From: an uncultured Lachnospiraceae bacterium
GTDB lineage: Bacteria; Bacillota; Clostridia; Lachnospirales; Lachnospiraceae
Length of the DNA: 6,175 nt
NCBI GenBank assembly: GCA_910579325.1
Contig: CAJTTU010000145.1
Span: 1 to 6,175 of the forward strand
Reading direction: 5' to 3'
The translations under genes were made by a program, and so were the position numbers. Under the pieces are notes generated by a model. That model saw only the letters and a list, made by a program, of their open reading frames with translations, made no database searches and was not told the DNA's origin. Below, in pieces: positions 1 to 5,719 of the stretch (its first letter is position 1; each line of letters begins with the position of its first letter).

Positions 1-1
1 A

Positions 2-430
2 AAGCAGATACTGACAGATGAGCAGCTGGATGTGTTCATGAAGGCCATCGCAGAGGATGAAATCTGGTGCGACTTCTTCTACACGGAGTTGACCACCGGC
101 CTGCGGCGGGGTGAAATTTGCGGACTCAAGTGGGAGGACTTCGATGAGGTTGCCAGCACGCTGAAAGTCTGCCGCACCGTCTACCGGGAAACTGGTGGCG
201 GGCTGACTGCCGGGGATACCAAGACCAGCGCCGGCGTCCGGAAAATCGTGCTGCCAGCCAGCACAGTACAGGTCCTCCGTGAACGAAAAAAGTCCGCACT
301 GACCGAGTGGATATTCCCCAACCCGCTGAAGCCGGAACAGCCTACCAATCCCGGCTCCGCGTACCGCCGGTTGAAAGTTCTGCTGAAGCGGGCCGGTCTC
401 CCGAACATTCGCTTCCACGACCTGCGTCAC
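2..430 (+). pseudogene. Tyrosine recombinase (ICE/phage integrase), truncated after HDLRH
   Basis: This is the catalytic-domain part of a Tn916/lambda-type tyrosine integrase, an enzyme that integrates and excises mobile elements through a tyrosine-DNA intermediate. The frame is open from base 2, so the true start is left of the window; 143 residues are visible. TGLRRGE carries catalytic Arg I (visible residue 35), TKTSAGVRK carries the beta-hairpin lysine (K74), and FHDLRH carries the His-x-x-Arg pair (H139, R142). Normally HDLRH is followed by T/S-F-A-T, an LGH box and a C-terminal tyrosine. Here the similarity stops at the second His of HDLRH (base 430), and the next codons (PYVKHK...) are not integrase-like. 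The reading frame then continues by chance to a TAA at 608-610, giving 59 unrelated residues that overlap the antisense strand of the neighbouring recombinase gene. Without the nucleophile the product cannot recombine DNA. I infer disruption by the adjacent serine-recombinase element rather than slow decay, because everything before the break is intact. Confidence 0.88.
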
Positions 431-502
431 CCGTATGTCAAGCACAAGACAAAAAGTTTTTTAAGAAATTCCAGAGTTTTTAAGGCCGATTTTTGCGCCC
501 CA
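431..502. other. Probable element end / att half-site, AT-rich non-coding
   Basis: These 72 bases lie between the last recognisable integrase codon and the stop codon of the left-most recombinase. They encode nothing recognisable. The first part (431-450) is of mixed composition and would be the attP-derived half of a serine-recombinase junction. The rest is rich in A and T runs. No GC-rich hairpin followed by a T tract is present, so I see no clear intrinsic terminator for the recombinase operon. The crossover dinucleotide cannot be fixed from one junction. Confidence 0.45.
455..484. repeat. Pair of short direct repeats AGTTTTT(T)AAG
   Basis: AGTTTTTTAAG (455-465) recurs as AGTTTTTAAG (475-484), with the starts 20 bp apart, roughly two helical turns. 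The copies differ by one T. They sit between the proposed element end and the recombinase operon. They could be binding sites for a recombinase or accessory protein, or only chance in AT-rich DNA. Confidence 0.4.
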
Positions 503-2044
503 TCACATTCCCTCTGTACAGAAGTCTTTCATTTTCCAGACAATATCAACCTGATTTCCGGGGTGAATATCCACACGTTCAATCAGTGCGTCAGCCAGGG
601 CGGTATTTAATCCGCTGGCGGCTGAAATTTCCTGCGCCAGTTCCAGTCTGGCGTTTTTTGTTTTTGCGTCCATTTTCGCTTGGGCGATTTCAGCGGAGAG
701 TGCGCCCTGGACTTGCCGCAGCCGTTCCAGTTCCGCATCCACATCGGCTTTCTGTGCCTTGTAGTCCTCCAGGGTAATCTCTTTCAGTAAAGCCTGCTCA
801 TATAGCACCCGTTTCCGGTCAAGACAGCTTTCTACGCGCTGGCTGTATTCCGTATGCGTTGCAATCTTAGTATCCAGCAGGCTGGCATTTGAAAGGTTCT
901 CCACGTTCAAAATCACCTGCGCCTGCCTGGAAATAATCTCATAGAGGATTGCTTCCAAGTCCTTTTCAGCAATCCGCAGGCCGTGGCAGGCAGCAGACTG
1001 ATCCACCTCTGTATGCTTGCAGACAAAGAAATGGCTTTTACTTGGATTGCGCGGCATTGCGTGTCCGCAGCAGCCGCAAAAGACCTTGCCGCGCAGGGGG
1101 TACAGATGTACGTTTTTCTTTATGCAGCGTTTTTTCGGCTTTAATTCCTGCACCCGCTGGAACAGCTCTTTGCTGATAATAGCCGGATGGTGGTCGGGAA
1201 TCCTGAACCATTCGCTTTCATCACGGTTCCGTACCCGGCTGCTCCCCACCTCGACCACCTGTTTCCTGCCCATGACATAAGTGCCAATGTAGCGTTCATC
1301 CAGCAAGATGTTCCGAATGGTCGATCTCTGCCAAATCTGATGGGTTCTGGAAATATCGTGAATCTTTCTTCCCTTGGATGCTTTGTATTCGCCTGGTGTG
1401 GGGATTTTGCGCTCGTACAGTTCCTGAATGATTTCGCTGGAAGTACAGCCGCGCCCTGCCAGTTCAAAGATAAGCCGGACATTGGGGGCTGTTTCCTCAT
1501 CCGGCTCCATGCGCCCGTCCGTGCCTTTCTGGTAACCGTAGGGACATAACACGCTCTGGTATTCTCCCCGCCGGAATTTCACATACTTGGCGGTTTTGTA
1601 CTTGATGGAGAGGTCACGGCTGTAAAATTCGCTGATCAGGTACTGAAACGCCACATTGATACCGCCCGTGTCGCCATGCAGCGTATCGCTGTCAAAGCCG
1701 TCATTCAGGGAAATAAACCGTACCCCATACAGCGGAAAGACGCGCTCCATAAAATATCCGACCTCAATGCTGTTGCGCCCAAAACGGGTAAAGTCCTTGA
1801 CGATGATGCAGTTGACCGCGCCCTCGCGTACCTTGTCCAGAAGTTCCTGCACGGCGGGCCGTTCAAAGTTTGTCCCGCTGTAACCGTTGTCTACAAATTC
1901 CAATACCTCCGCATGGGCGGCATCCTCCATCGCATCGGCGTACTGGTGAAGCGCCCGCTTCTGGTTCTCAATGCTGAAACTCCCCACCTTGCTGTCCTCG
2001 GAGGAAAGCCGGATATAAAGGCCAATCACATAGGGTTTATACAT
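503..2044 (-). CDS. Large serine recombinase, third gene of triplet
   Basis: A complete 513-aa large serine recombinase, which would cut att sites through a phosphoserine intermediate and exchange strands by subunit rotation. The resolvase domain (about residues 4-150) starts with YIRLSSED, with S14 the predicted nucleophile; VKDFTRFGRN carries the conserved arginines R87 and R90. The recombinase domain (about 160-300) contains CPYGYQK and LLDERYIGTYVMGRKQ. A zinc ribbon follows (C323, C326, C342, C353), then a charged helical, coiled-coil-like segment (about 400-470) and an LIERVDIHPGNQVDIVWK C-terminal strand motif. Its ATG overlaps the stop of the preceding recombinase by 8 nt (ATGTATAA). 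A GGAGG at 2054-2058, inside the upstream gene, sits 9 nt before the start, so translation is probably coupled. KDFTRFGRN departs from the KDLSRLGR form of the other two, and its coiled-coil region is the most different of the three. No active-site residue appears lost. Which sites it recognises cannot be read from the sequence. Confidence 0.95.
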   Translation of the reverse strand: MYKPYVIGLYIRLSSEDSKVGSFSIENQKRALHQYADAMEDAAHAEVLEFVDNGYSGTNFERPAVQELLDKVREGAVNCIIVKDFTRFGRNSIEVGYFMERVFPLYGVRFISLNDGFDSDTLHGDTGGINVAFQYLISEFYSRDLSIKYKTAKYVKFRRGEYQSVLCPYGYQKGTDGRMEPDEETAPNVRLIFELAGRGCTSSEIIQELYERKIPTPGEYKASKGRKIHDISRTHQIWQRSTIRNILLDERYIGTYVMGRKQVVEVGSSRVRNRDESEWFRIPDHHPAIISKELFQRVQELKPKKRCIKKNVHLYPLRGKVFCGCCGHAMPRNPSKSHFFVCKHTEVDQSAACHGLRIAEKDLEAILYEIISRQAQVILNVENLSNASLLDTKIATHTEYSQRVESCLDRKRVLYEQALLKEITLEDYKAQKADVDAELERLRQVQGALSAEIAQAKMDAKTKNARLELAQEISAASGLNTALADALIERVDIHPGNQVDIVWKMKDFCTEGM

Positions 2045-3680
2045 CTTCCAGCACCTCCATCAGCCGCTCAAAGCCGCTCTCAAATTTGAATTTCACATGA
2101 ATGTCCTCTGCGCTGTTGACGGTAACGCAGTCAATCAACTGGTTTACCAGCAGGGCGGATAAGGCGGTATCTTCGCTGACTGCCGCCAGCCGTTTGGCTA
2201 TATCCGTATAGCGTTCCATTTGATTTTCCAGCGCTTTCTGCTTACTTTGAAGCTGCTGCACACGCAGGACTGCCGTTTCGATTTTCTGTGTATAGTCGGC
2301 TTTCATTTCGTGATACTCTGTGCCGGTCAGGATGCCGGTAACGAAGTTCTCATACAGGCTGGTTAAGAATACCCGGTTGCGTTCCGTTTCCTGCTGTAAC
2401 TTAGAGATTTCGGCGGTCATTTCCGCCTTTTTCGCAGTGATTTTGTAATCCTGATGTTTCAGCTTTGCGTGGGTTCCCACCACAACCTCGGCGTGTTTGC
2501 GGATAATGGCCAAAAGCGCGTCAAACAGCCTTTTTTCCGGCAGATGGGTAACACCACCCGGACAATACTGAACGCCCATCCGGTCATTGGCAATACAGCG
2601 GTAGGAGTATATCCCCCGTGACCTCTGCCGGTGCAGGTTCTTCCCGCAGCAGCCACAGAAAATACGTCCCCGGAGAATGTTCTCCGTGTAGGGGATTTTT
2701 TCCGTCCCCTGCTTTGCAGCCGCATGTTCCCGGACAGCCTGCACCCTTTCGTACAGTTCGCGGGCAATCAGCGGTTCATGGGTTCCCCGCACGACAATCC
2801 ATTCAGAGCGGTCAGTGGGAACCTGCTTGTGGCCGACCGTTTTCGATTTCCCCTGCACCATATCGCCCATGTAGACTTCATCCGCTAAAATCTTGGAAAC
2901 TGTCCATGTCTGCCATTTTCCGCTGCCCATGAGCCGCTTATTGGTAATCAGGCCGGTTTGAGCCAGATAGTGACCGGGCGTAGGATAGCCGCTTTGATTG
3001 AGCCGTTTTACCACCTCATTGAGCGATATGCCGTCAACCGTCCACTGGAAAATCTGCCGGACGATGGGGGCGGTATCTTCATTGACAAGCAGCTTGTGGC
3101 AGTTATCCGGCGCTTTTTTATAGCCAAAGGGCGGACGCGCCCCCACAAACTCCCCGTCCTGCATCGCCTGCCGCTGCTGGGCTTTTACCTTTTTGCTGAT
3201 GTCGGCGGCATAAGCTTCATTTATCATATTTTTCAGGGGCACAATCAGATGGCTGCCGCTGTTTTCCTTGTTTTCGCTGTCAAACTGGTCGTTGACTGCA
3301 ATAAACCGAACCTGATGCAGCGGGAAATACTTTTCGATATAGTAGCCGCTGTCAATCGCGTTCCGCCCCAGCCGGGAAAGGTCTTTGACGACCACGCAGT
3401 TGATTCTGCCGCGCTCCACATCGTCCAGCATCCGCTGAAAGGCTTCGCGCTCAAAGGTGCGCCCCGTTGTGCCGTTGTCGGTGTAAACCGCCACGATTTC
3501 AATATCCGGGCACAGGGCAAGATAGGCTTCCATGATCTGCTGCTGGGTTTCCAGCGAATCGCCGCGCCTGCCGTTAAATTCCACGGACAAACGGATATAG
3601 AGGGCCGCTTTCCAGACTTTCATCCCCACATGGGCGGGCTTTTCCTGCACAATGGGGTTTTTCCTGCTTTTCCTTGCCAT
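2037..3680 (-). CDS. Large serine recombinase, second gene of triplet
   Basis: A complete 547-aa large serine recombinase. I place the start at 3680 (MARKSRKN), with AAAGGAGG at 3690-3697 nine bases upstream. An earlier in-frame GTG/ATG would lie inside the preceding gene without a comparable ribosome site. A basic N-terminal tail of about 25 residues precedes the resolvase domain (about 24-165); ALYIRLSVEF holds predicted nucleophile S32 and VVKDLSRLGRN holds R103 and R106. The recombinase domain (about 175-315) includes GARPPFGYKK and ILADEVYMGDMVQGK. The zinc ribbon is C342, C345, C362 and C373. A long helical segment (about 410-500) contains SLYENFVTGILTGTEY, closely matched in the first recombinase, and the protein ends with LIDCVTVNSAEDIHVKFKF. 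The start lies one base after the upstream TAA and the stop overlaps the downstream ATG by 8 nt, which suggests one translated unit. The gene looks functional and is a paralogue of its neighbours, not a duplicate copy. Confidence 0.95.
   Translation of the reverse strand: MARKSRKNPIVQEKPAHVGMKVWKAALYIRLSVEFNGRRGDSLETQQQIMEAYLALCPDIEIVAVYTDNGTTGRTFEREAFQRMLDDVERGRINCVVVKDLSRLGRNAIDSGYYIEKYFPLHQVRFIAVNDQFDSENKENSGSHLIVPLKNMINEAYAADISKKVKAQQRQAMQDGEFVGARPPFGYKKAPDNCHKLLVNEDTAPIVRQIFQWTVDGISLNEVVKRLNQSGYPTPGHYLAQTGLITNKRLMGSGKWQTWTVSKILADEVYMGDMVQGKSKTVGHKQVPTDRSEWIVVRGTHEPLIARELYERVQAVREHAAAKQGTEKIPYTENILRGRIFCGCCGKNLHRQRSRGIYSYRCIANDRMGVQYCPGGVTHLPEKRLFDALLAIIRKHAEVVVGTHAKLKHQDYKITAKKAEMTAEISKLQQETERNRVFLTSLYENFVTGILTGTEYHEMKADYTQKIETAVLRVQQLQSKQKALENQMERYTDIAKRLAAVSEDTALSALLVNQLIDCVTVNSAEDIHVKFKFESGFERLMEVLEDV
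2054..2058 (-). promoter_or_regulatory. RBS of third recombinase, inside upstream gene
   Basis: GGAGG on the minus strand, 9 nt before the ATG at 2044 and within the last codons of the second recombinase. With the 8-nt stop/start overlap it supports translational coupling. Confidence 0.75.
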
Positions 3681-3681
3681 A

Positions 3682-5295
3682 TTAAACCGCCTCCTTTGTG
3701 GTTTCCAGCCTTGCCTTTGCCTGCTGGTATTCAAGCTGGTAACGGAATGTGATTTTCAGATTGTTCTTGCCCTCCACATGGATACACTGGATCAGGGTGA
3801 TAACGGCCCGTCTGTCCAGGGATGTCATGGTGGAAAACTCCTTGAAATGCTGTGTCCAGCGCAGCCGGTCATTGGTGTTGGCGCTGGCCTGCTCCATTTC
3901 TTTCCGCAGGCTTTCAATGGCTTCCCGCCGCTGTTCTATCTGTGCGGTATACTGGTTTTTCAGGTCGCGGTATTCCTTTTTGTCAAGAAAGCCGCTGACG
4001 AAGTTTTCATACAAAGCCGCTTTAAACTGCATAGCCTTTTCAAGCTGTACCTCATTTTCCGCAATCTGCGATTTGAAACCGGCAATCAGTTCCTGATTGA
4101 TCTGTTCCTCACTGATGCTGTCCAACAGCTTTTCCAGCGATACCACGTTGCGGATATGGGCTTGCAGGCTTTCCAGGACGCAGGCGGTCAGTTCATCCTC
4201 CCGCAACATGGTAGGGTGTTCGCAGCCGTGCTTTTTTCCGGTGGGACAGTGATAATAAATATACTTTTTACCCTTGACGGTATTGGTTTTTCGCGTCATA
4301 CGTCCGCCGCAGGAGCGACAGATTAAGATGCCGGAAAACAGATAAACCGCATCCCCGTCCGGCGCTGTCCGGGTGTCCAGCCCCATGATTTTCTGCACCA
4401 GTTCAAAGTCCTGCTTGCGGATAATCGGGGCATGGGCGTTTTCGGTGCGTATCCATTCTTCGGCAGGCTTTTCAATGATGTCCTTGATTTTGTGGTTATG
4501 AGTGCTTTGTTTGCCTTGCAGCAGGACGCCAGTATAGGTTTCGTCCTGCAAGATACGCAGGATGGCATGGGCCGACCATTTTGCTTTCTGGCTGTCCGCA
4601 TAGCCCTTTTTCGGATGTGGCAGGCCCCGGCTGATTTTATAGGCCAGCGGGGAGGGAATGCCCAGCCGGTTCAGTTCGTCCGCGATCCGTTTGGCGCTGG
4701 CCCCGTCAATGCGGCGACGGAAAATGTCCCGCACAACCCGCGCCGTGTCCTCGTCAATTACAAGCTGGTTTTTGTTTTCCTGGTCTTTCCGGTAGCCGTA
4801 CACCGGGCAGGCTCCCACATATTCCCCGTTTTTGCGCTTGCTCAGTAAAGCGCTGCGCGTTTTCACCGAAATGTCACGACAATAGGTGTCGTTGAGAAGA
4901 TTTTTCAGGGAAATGTTCAAATCATCGCCGTTATGTTCATTGGCGGTGTCAATGCCGTCATTGATTGCGATAAACCGTACCCCGTAGGCGGGGAAAATCT
5001 GGCGCAGGTAACGCCCGGTTTCGATGTATTCACGCCCCAGGCGGGACAGGTCTTTGACAATCACGCAGTTAATGGTTCCCTGGGTGATGTCCTGCATCAT
5101 TTCCTGAAATGCGGGCCGGTCGAACAGAACGCCGCTGTAACCGTCGTCCACTCGCTCGTTTACCAGCGTAATGTCAGGGTGGGCGGCTACAAAGTCCTCC
5201 ACCAGTTTTTTCTGGTTGGTAATGCTGTCGCTTTCCTCGCTCTGGTCAGCCGTATAGGAAAGCCGCAGGTATGCCGTTGCATCGTATTTTGCCAT
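3682..5295 (-). CDS. Large serine recombinase, first gene of triplet
   Basis: A complete 537-aa large serine recombinase, first in the operon. I chose the ATG at 5295 (MAKYDATAYLRLSY) because AAAGGAG at 5306-5312 lies 10 nt upstream. An in-frame ATG at 5334 would add 13 residues but has no ribosome site and lies in the leader hairpin. The resolvase domain (about 5-150) has predicted nucleophile S13 in YLRLS and R85/R88 in VKDLSRLGRE. The recombinase domain (about 158-305) has GACPVYGYRK and ILQDETYTGVLLQGKQ. The zinc ribbon is C326, C329, C350 and C358, followed by a coiled-coil-like stretch (about 395-475) with ALYENFVSGFLDKKEY, and a C-terminal LIQCIHVEGKNNLKITFRY. It is expressed from its own promoter (5385-5413) through a structured leader. 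The last codons (TTKEAV) double as the ribosome binding site of the next recombinase. All key residues are present. Confidence 0.95.
   Translation of the reverse strand: MAKYDATAYLRLSYTADQSEESDSITNQKKLVEDFVAAHPDITLVNERVDDGYSGVLFDRPAFQEMMQDITQGTINCVIVKDLSRLGREYIETGRYLRQIFPAYGVRFIAINDGIDTANEHNGDDLNISLKNLLNDTYCRDISVKTRSALLSKRKNGEYVGACPVYGYRKDQENKNQLVIDEDTARVVRDIFRRRIDGASAKRIADELNRLGIPSPLAYKISRGLPHPKKGYADSQKAKWSAHAILRILQDETYTGVLLQGKQSTHNHKIKDIIEKPAEEWIRTENAHAPIIRKQDFELVQKIMGLDTRTAPDGDAVYLFSGILICRSCGGRMTRKTNTVKGKKYIYYHCPTGKKHGCEHPTMLREDELTACVLESLQAHIRNVVSLEKLLDSISEEQINQELIAGFKSQIAENEVQLEKAMQFKAALYENFVSGFLDKKEYRDLKNQYTAQIEQRREAIESLRKEMEQASANTNDRLRWTQHFKEFSTMTSLDRRAVITLIQCIHVEGKNNLKITFRYQLEYQQAKARLETTKEAV
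3690..3697 (-). promoter_or_regulatory. RBS of second recombinase, inside upstream gene
   Basis: AAAGGAGG on the minus strand, 9 nt before the ATG at 3680. It overlaps the last codons of the first recombinase, whose TAA ends one base before that ATG. It fixes the start of the second recombinase. Confidence 0.8.
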
Positions 5296-5300
5296 AAAAA

Positions 5301-5350
5301 AATCACTCCTTTGAAATTTACGGACTTTCCCCATAAATCAAAGAGTGATT
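5301..5350 (-). promoter_or_regulatory. Leader hairpin sequestering RBS, terminator-like
   Basis: Read as RNA from the minus strand, AATCACTCTTTG (5350-5339) pairs with CAAAGGAGTGATT (5313-5301) over 12 bp with a single bulged base. Inside, AUUUA and UAAAU can extend the stem. The 3' arm contains the AAAGGAG ribosome site of the first recombinase and is followed directly by a U run and then AUG. The structure could therefore hide the ribosome site, end transcription early as an attenuator, or both. No competing antiterminator helix was identified. The same dyad could instead be a protein operator in DNA. Confidence 0.55.
5306..5312 (-). promoter_or_regulatory. RBS of first recombinase, within hairpin arm
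   Basis: AAAGGAG on the minus strand, 10 nt before the ATG at 5295, and separated from it by TGA plus seven T. It decides the start in favour of MAKYD. It lies in the 3' arm of the leader hairpin (5301-5350), so its access to ribosomes may depend on folding. Confidence 0.75.
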
Positions 5351-5384
5351 CGGATTTACCTGATGCAATTCTTTTTCCACTGTC

Positions 5385-5413
5385 AGTATAGCACAGGCAG
5401 GCGGGGAAGTCAA
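5385..5413 (-). promoter_or_regulatory. Sigma-A-type promoter of the recombinase operon
   Basis: On the minus strand, TTGACT (5413-5408) and TATACT (5390-5385) are separated by exactly 17 bp, one mismatch each from the housekeeping consensus. The predicted start is near 5378, giving an untranslated leader of about 83 nt before the ATG at 5295. It lies in the gap after the 73-aa gene, so the recombinase operon can be expressed independently of the genes upstream. Confidence 0.8.
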
Positions 5414-5425
5414 CACGTTAAAGTG
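5414..5425. promoter_or_regulatory. Near-palindrome next to -35, possible operator
   Basis: CACGTTAAAGTG is a 12-bp dyad with one mismatched pair, directly abutting the -35 hexamer and ending one base before the stop codon of the 73-aa gene. Its position would suit a regulator site, but a 12-bp imperfect palindrome can easily arise by chance. Confidence 0.25.
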
Positions 5426-5647
5426 CTAAATCAAAACTTGTTTCAGGCAGTCCTCCAAAGATACGCCGTTTTCCGCAAACTGCGCGTGGACAGTAAATTT
5501 GCCGCACTTGAAATGGCAGGGGTTCTTAATCTGGCGGAGAAATTCTGCCACCCGTTCCTCCCTGGGCAGGCTCTGATCCACGGATATGTCACGAATATCG
5601 ACCAGCGCAGTATCGGGCTGGTTGTTTGCTGCGTCCTGCATCGTCAT
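5426..5647 (-). CDS. Small ICE-associated protein, possibly DUF6870
   Basis: A 73-aa acidic-to-neutral soluble protein with no signal peptide or membrane segment. It starts at the ATG at 5647, six bases after a strong GAGGAGGAG (5662-5654). The N-terminal third is probably flexible; the middle reads LVDIRDISVDQSLPREERV, then a short helix (AEFLRQIKNP), then CHFKCGKFTVHAQFAENG and a closing LEDCLKQVLI. From memory, small proteins with the 'NPYxFxCG...V...F' pattern ending in LEDxL are common in Clostridia conjugative elements and are annotated as DUF6870; they also recall TnpW-like proteins in size and layout. I could not check this. Its function is unknown. It lies immediately upstream of the recombinase promoter and downstream of a terminator-like hairpin. 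A recombination directionality factor or small regulator is conceivable from size and place alone. Confidence 0.8.
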   Translation of the reverse strand: MTMQDAANNQPDTALVDIRDISVDQSLPREERVAEFLRQIKNPCHFKCGKFTVHAQFAENGVSLEDCLKQVLI

Positions 5648-5653
5648 GGTTTG

Positions 5654-5662
5654 CTCCTCCTC
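5654..5662 (-). promoter_or_regulatory. RBS of the 73-aa gene
   Basis: GAGGAGGAG on the minus strand, 6 nt before the ATG at 5647. It favours the first of two nearby in-frame ATGs (MTM). Confidence 0.75.
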
Positions 5663-5670
5663 TATGAATG

Positions 5671-5702
5671 AAAAGGGCCGCAGACGGGATAGTCTGCGGC
5701 TC
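5671..5702 (-). terminator. Intrinsic terminator or attenuator after the ParB-like gene
   Basis: Minus-strand GCCGCAGAC (5700-5692) and GTCTGCGGC (5685-5677) form a perfect 9-bp stem with a 6-nt loop (TATCCC), followed by CC and four T. It begins about 20 nt after the stop of the upstream gene. The T tract is short, so termination may be partial. No room for a promoter remains between it and the ribosome site of the next gene, so that gene would depend on read-through or RNA processing. Confidence 0.65.
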
Positions 5703-5719
5703 CTATGTACGTTTTCCCA

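Noticed and set aside
432..450. TTGACA on the minus strand at 434-441 as an outward promoter
   Set aside because: No -10-like hexamer occurs at 16-18 bp; the downstream DNA is the GC-rich integrase coding end.
451..485. Terminator for the recombinase operon
   Set aside because: Only A/T-run symmetry is present; there is no GC-containing stem, so an intrinsic terminator is not supported.
3681..3734. Longer start of the second recombinase at 3734
   Set aside because: It would overlap the first recombinase by over 50 nt and lacks a ribosome site as good as AAAGGAGG before 3680.
2958..3752. 264-codon open frame on the plus strand
   Set aside because: It lies antisense to the second recombinase, which has catalytic motifs, a zinc ribbon and a good ribosome site; the plus-strand frame has no recognisable domain.
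3652..4326. 224-codon open frame on the plus strand
   Set aside because: Antisense to the first recombinase and lacking a ribosome site or family resemblance; long shadow frames are expected in this moderately GC-rich DNA.
5296..5334. Longer start of the first recombinase at 5334 (MGKVRKFQ...)
   Set aside because: No ribosome site precedes that ATG, it lies in the hairpin loop, and the 5295 start has AAAGGAG at suitable spacing and gives the usual short lead-in to YLRLS.
5345..5671. 108-codon plus-strand frame over the promoter and small gene
   Set aside because: Antisense to the 73-aa gene with its strong ribosome site and to the promoter; composition and content do not suggest a protein.
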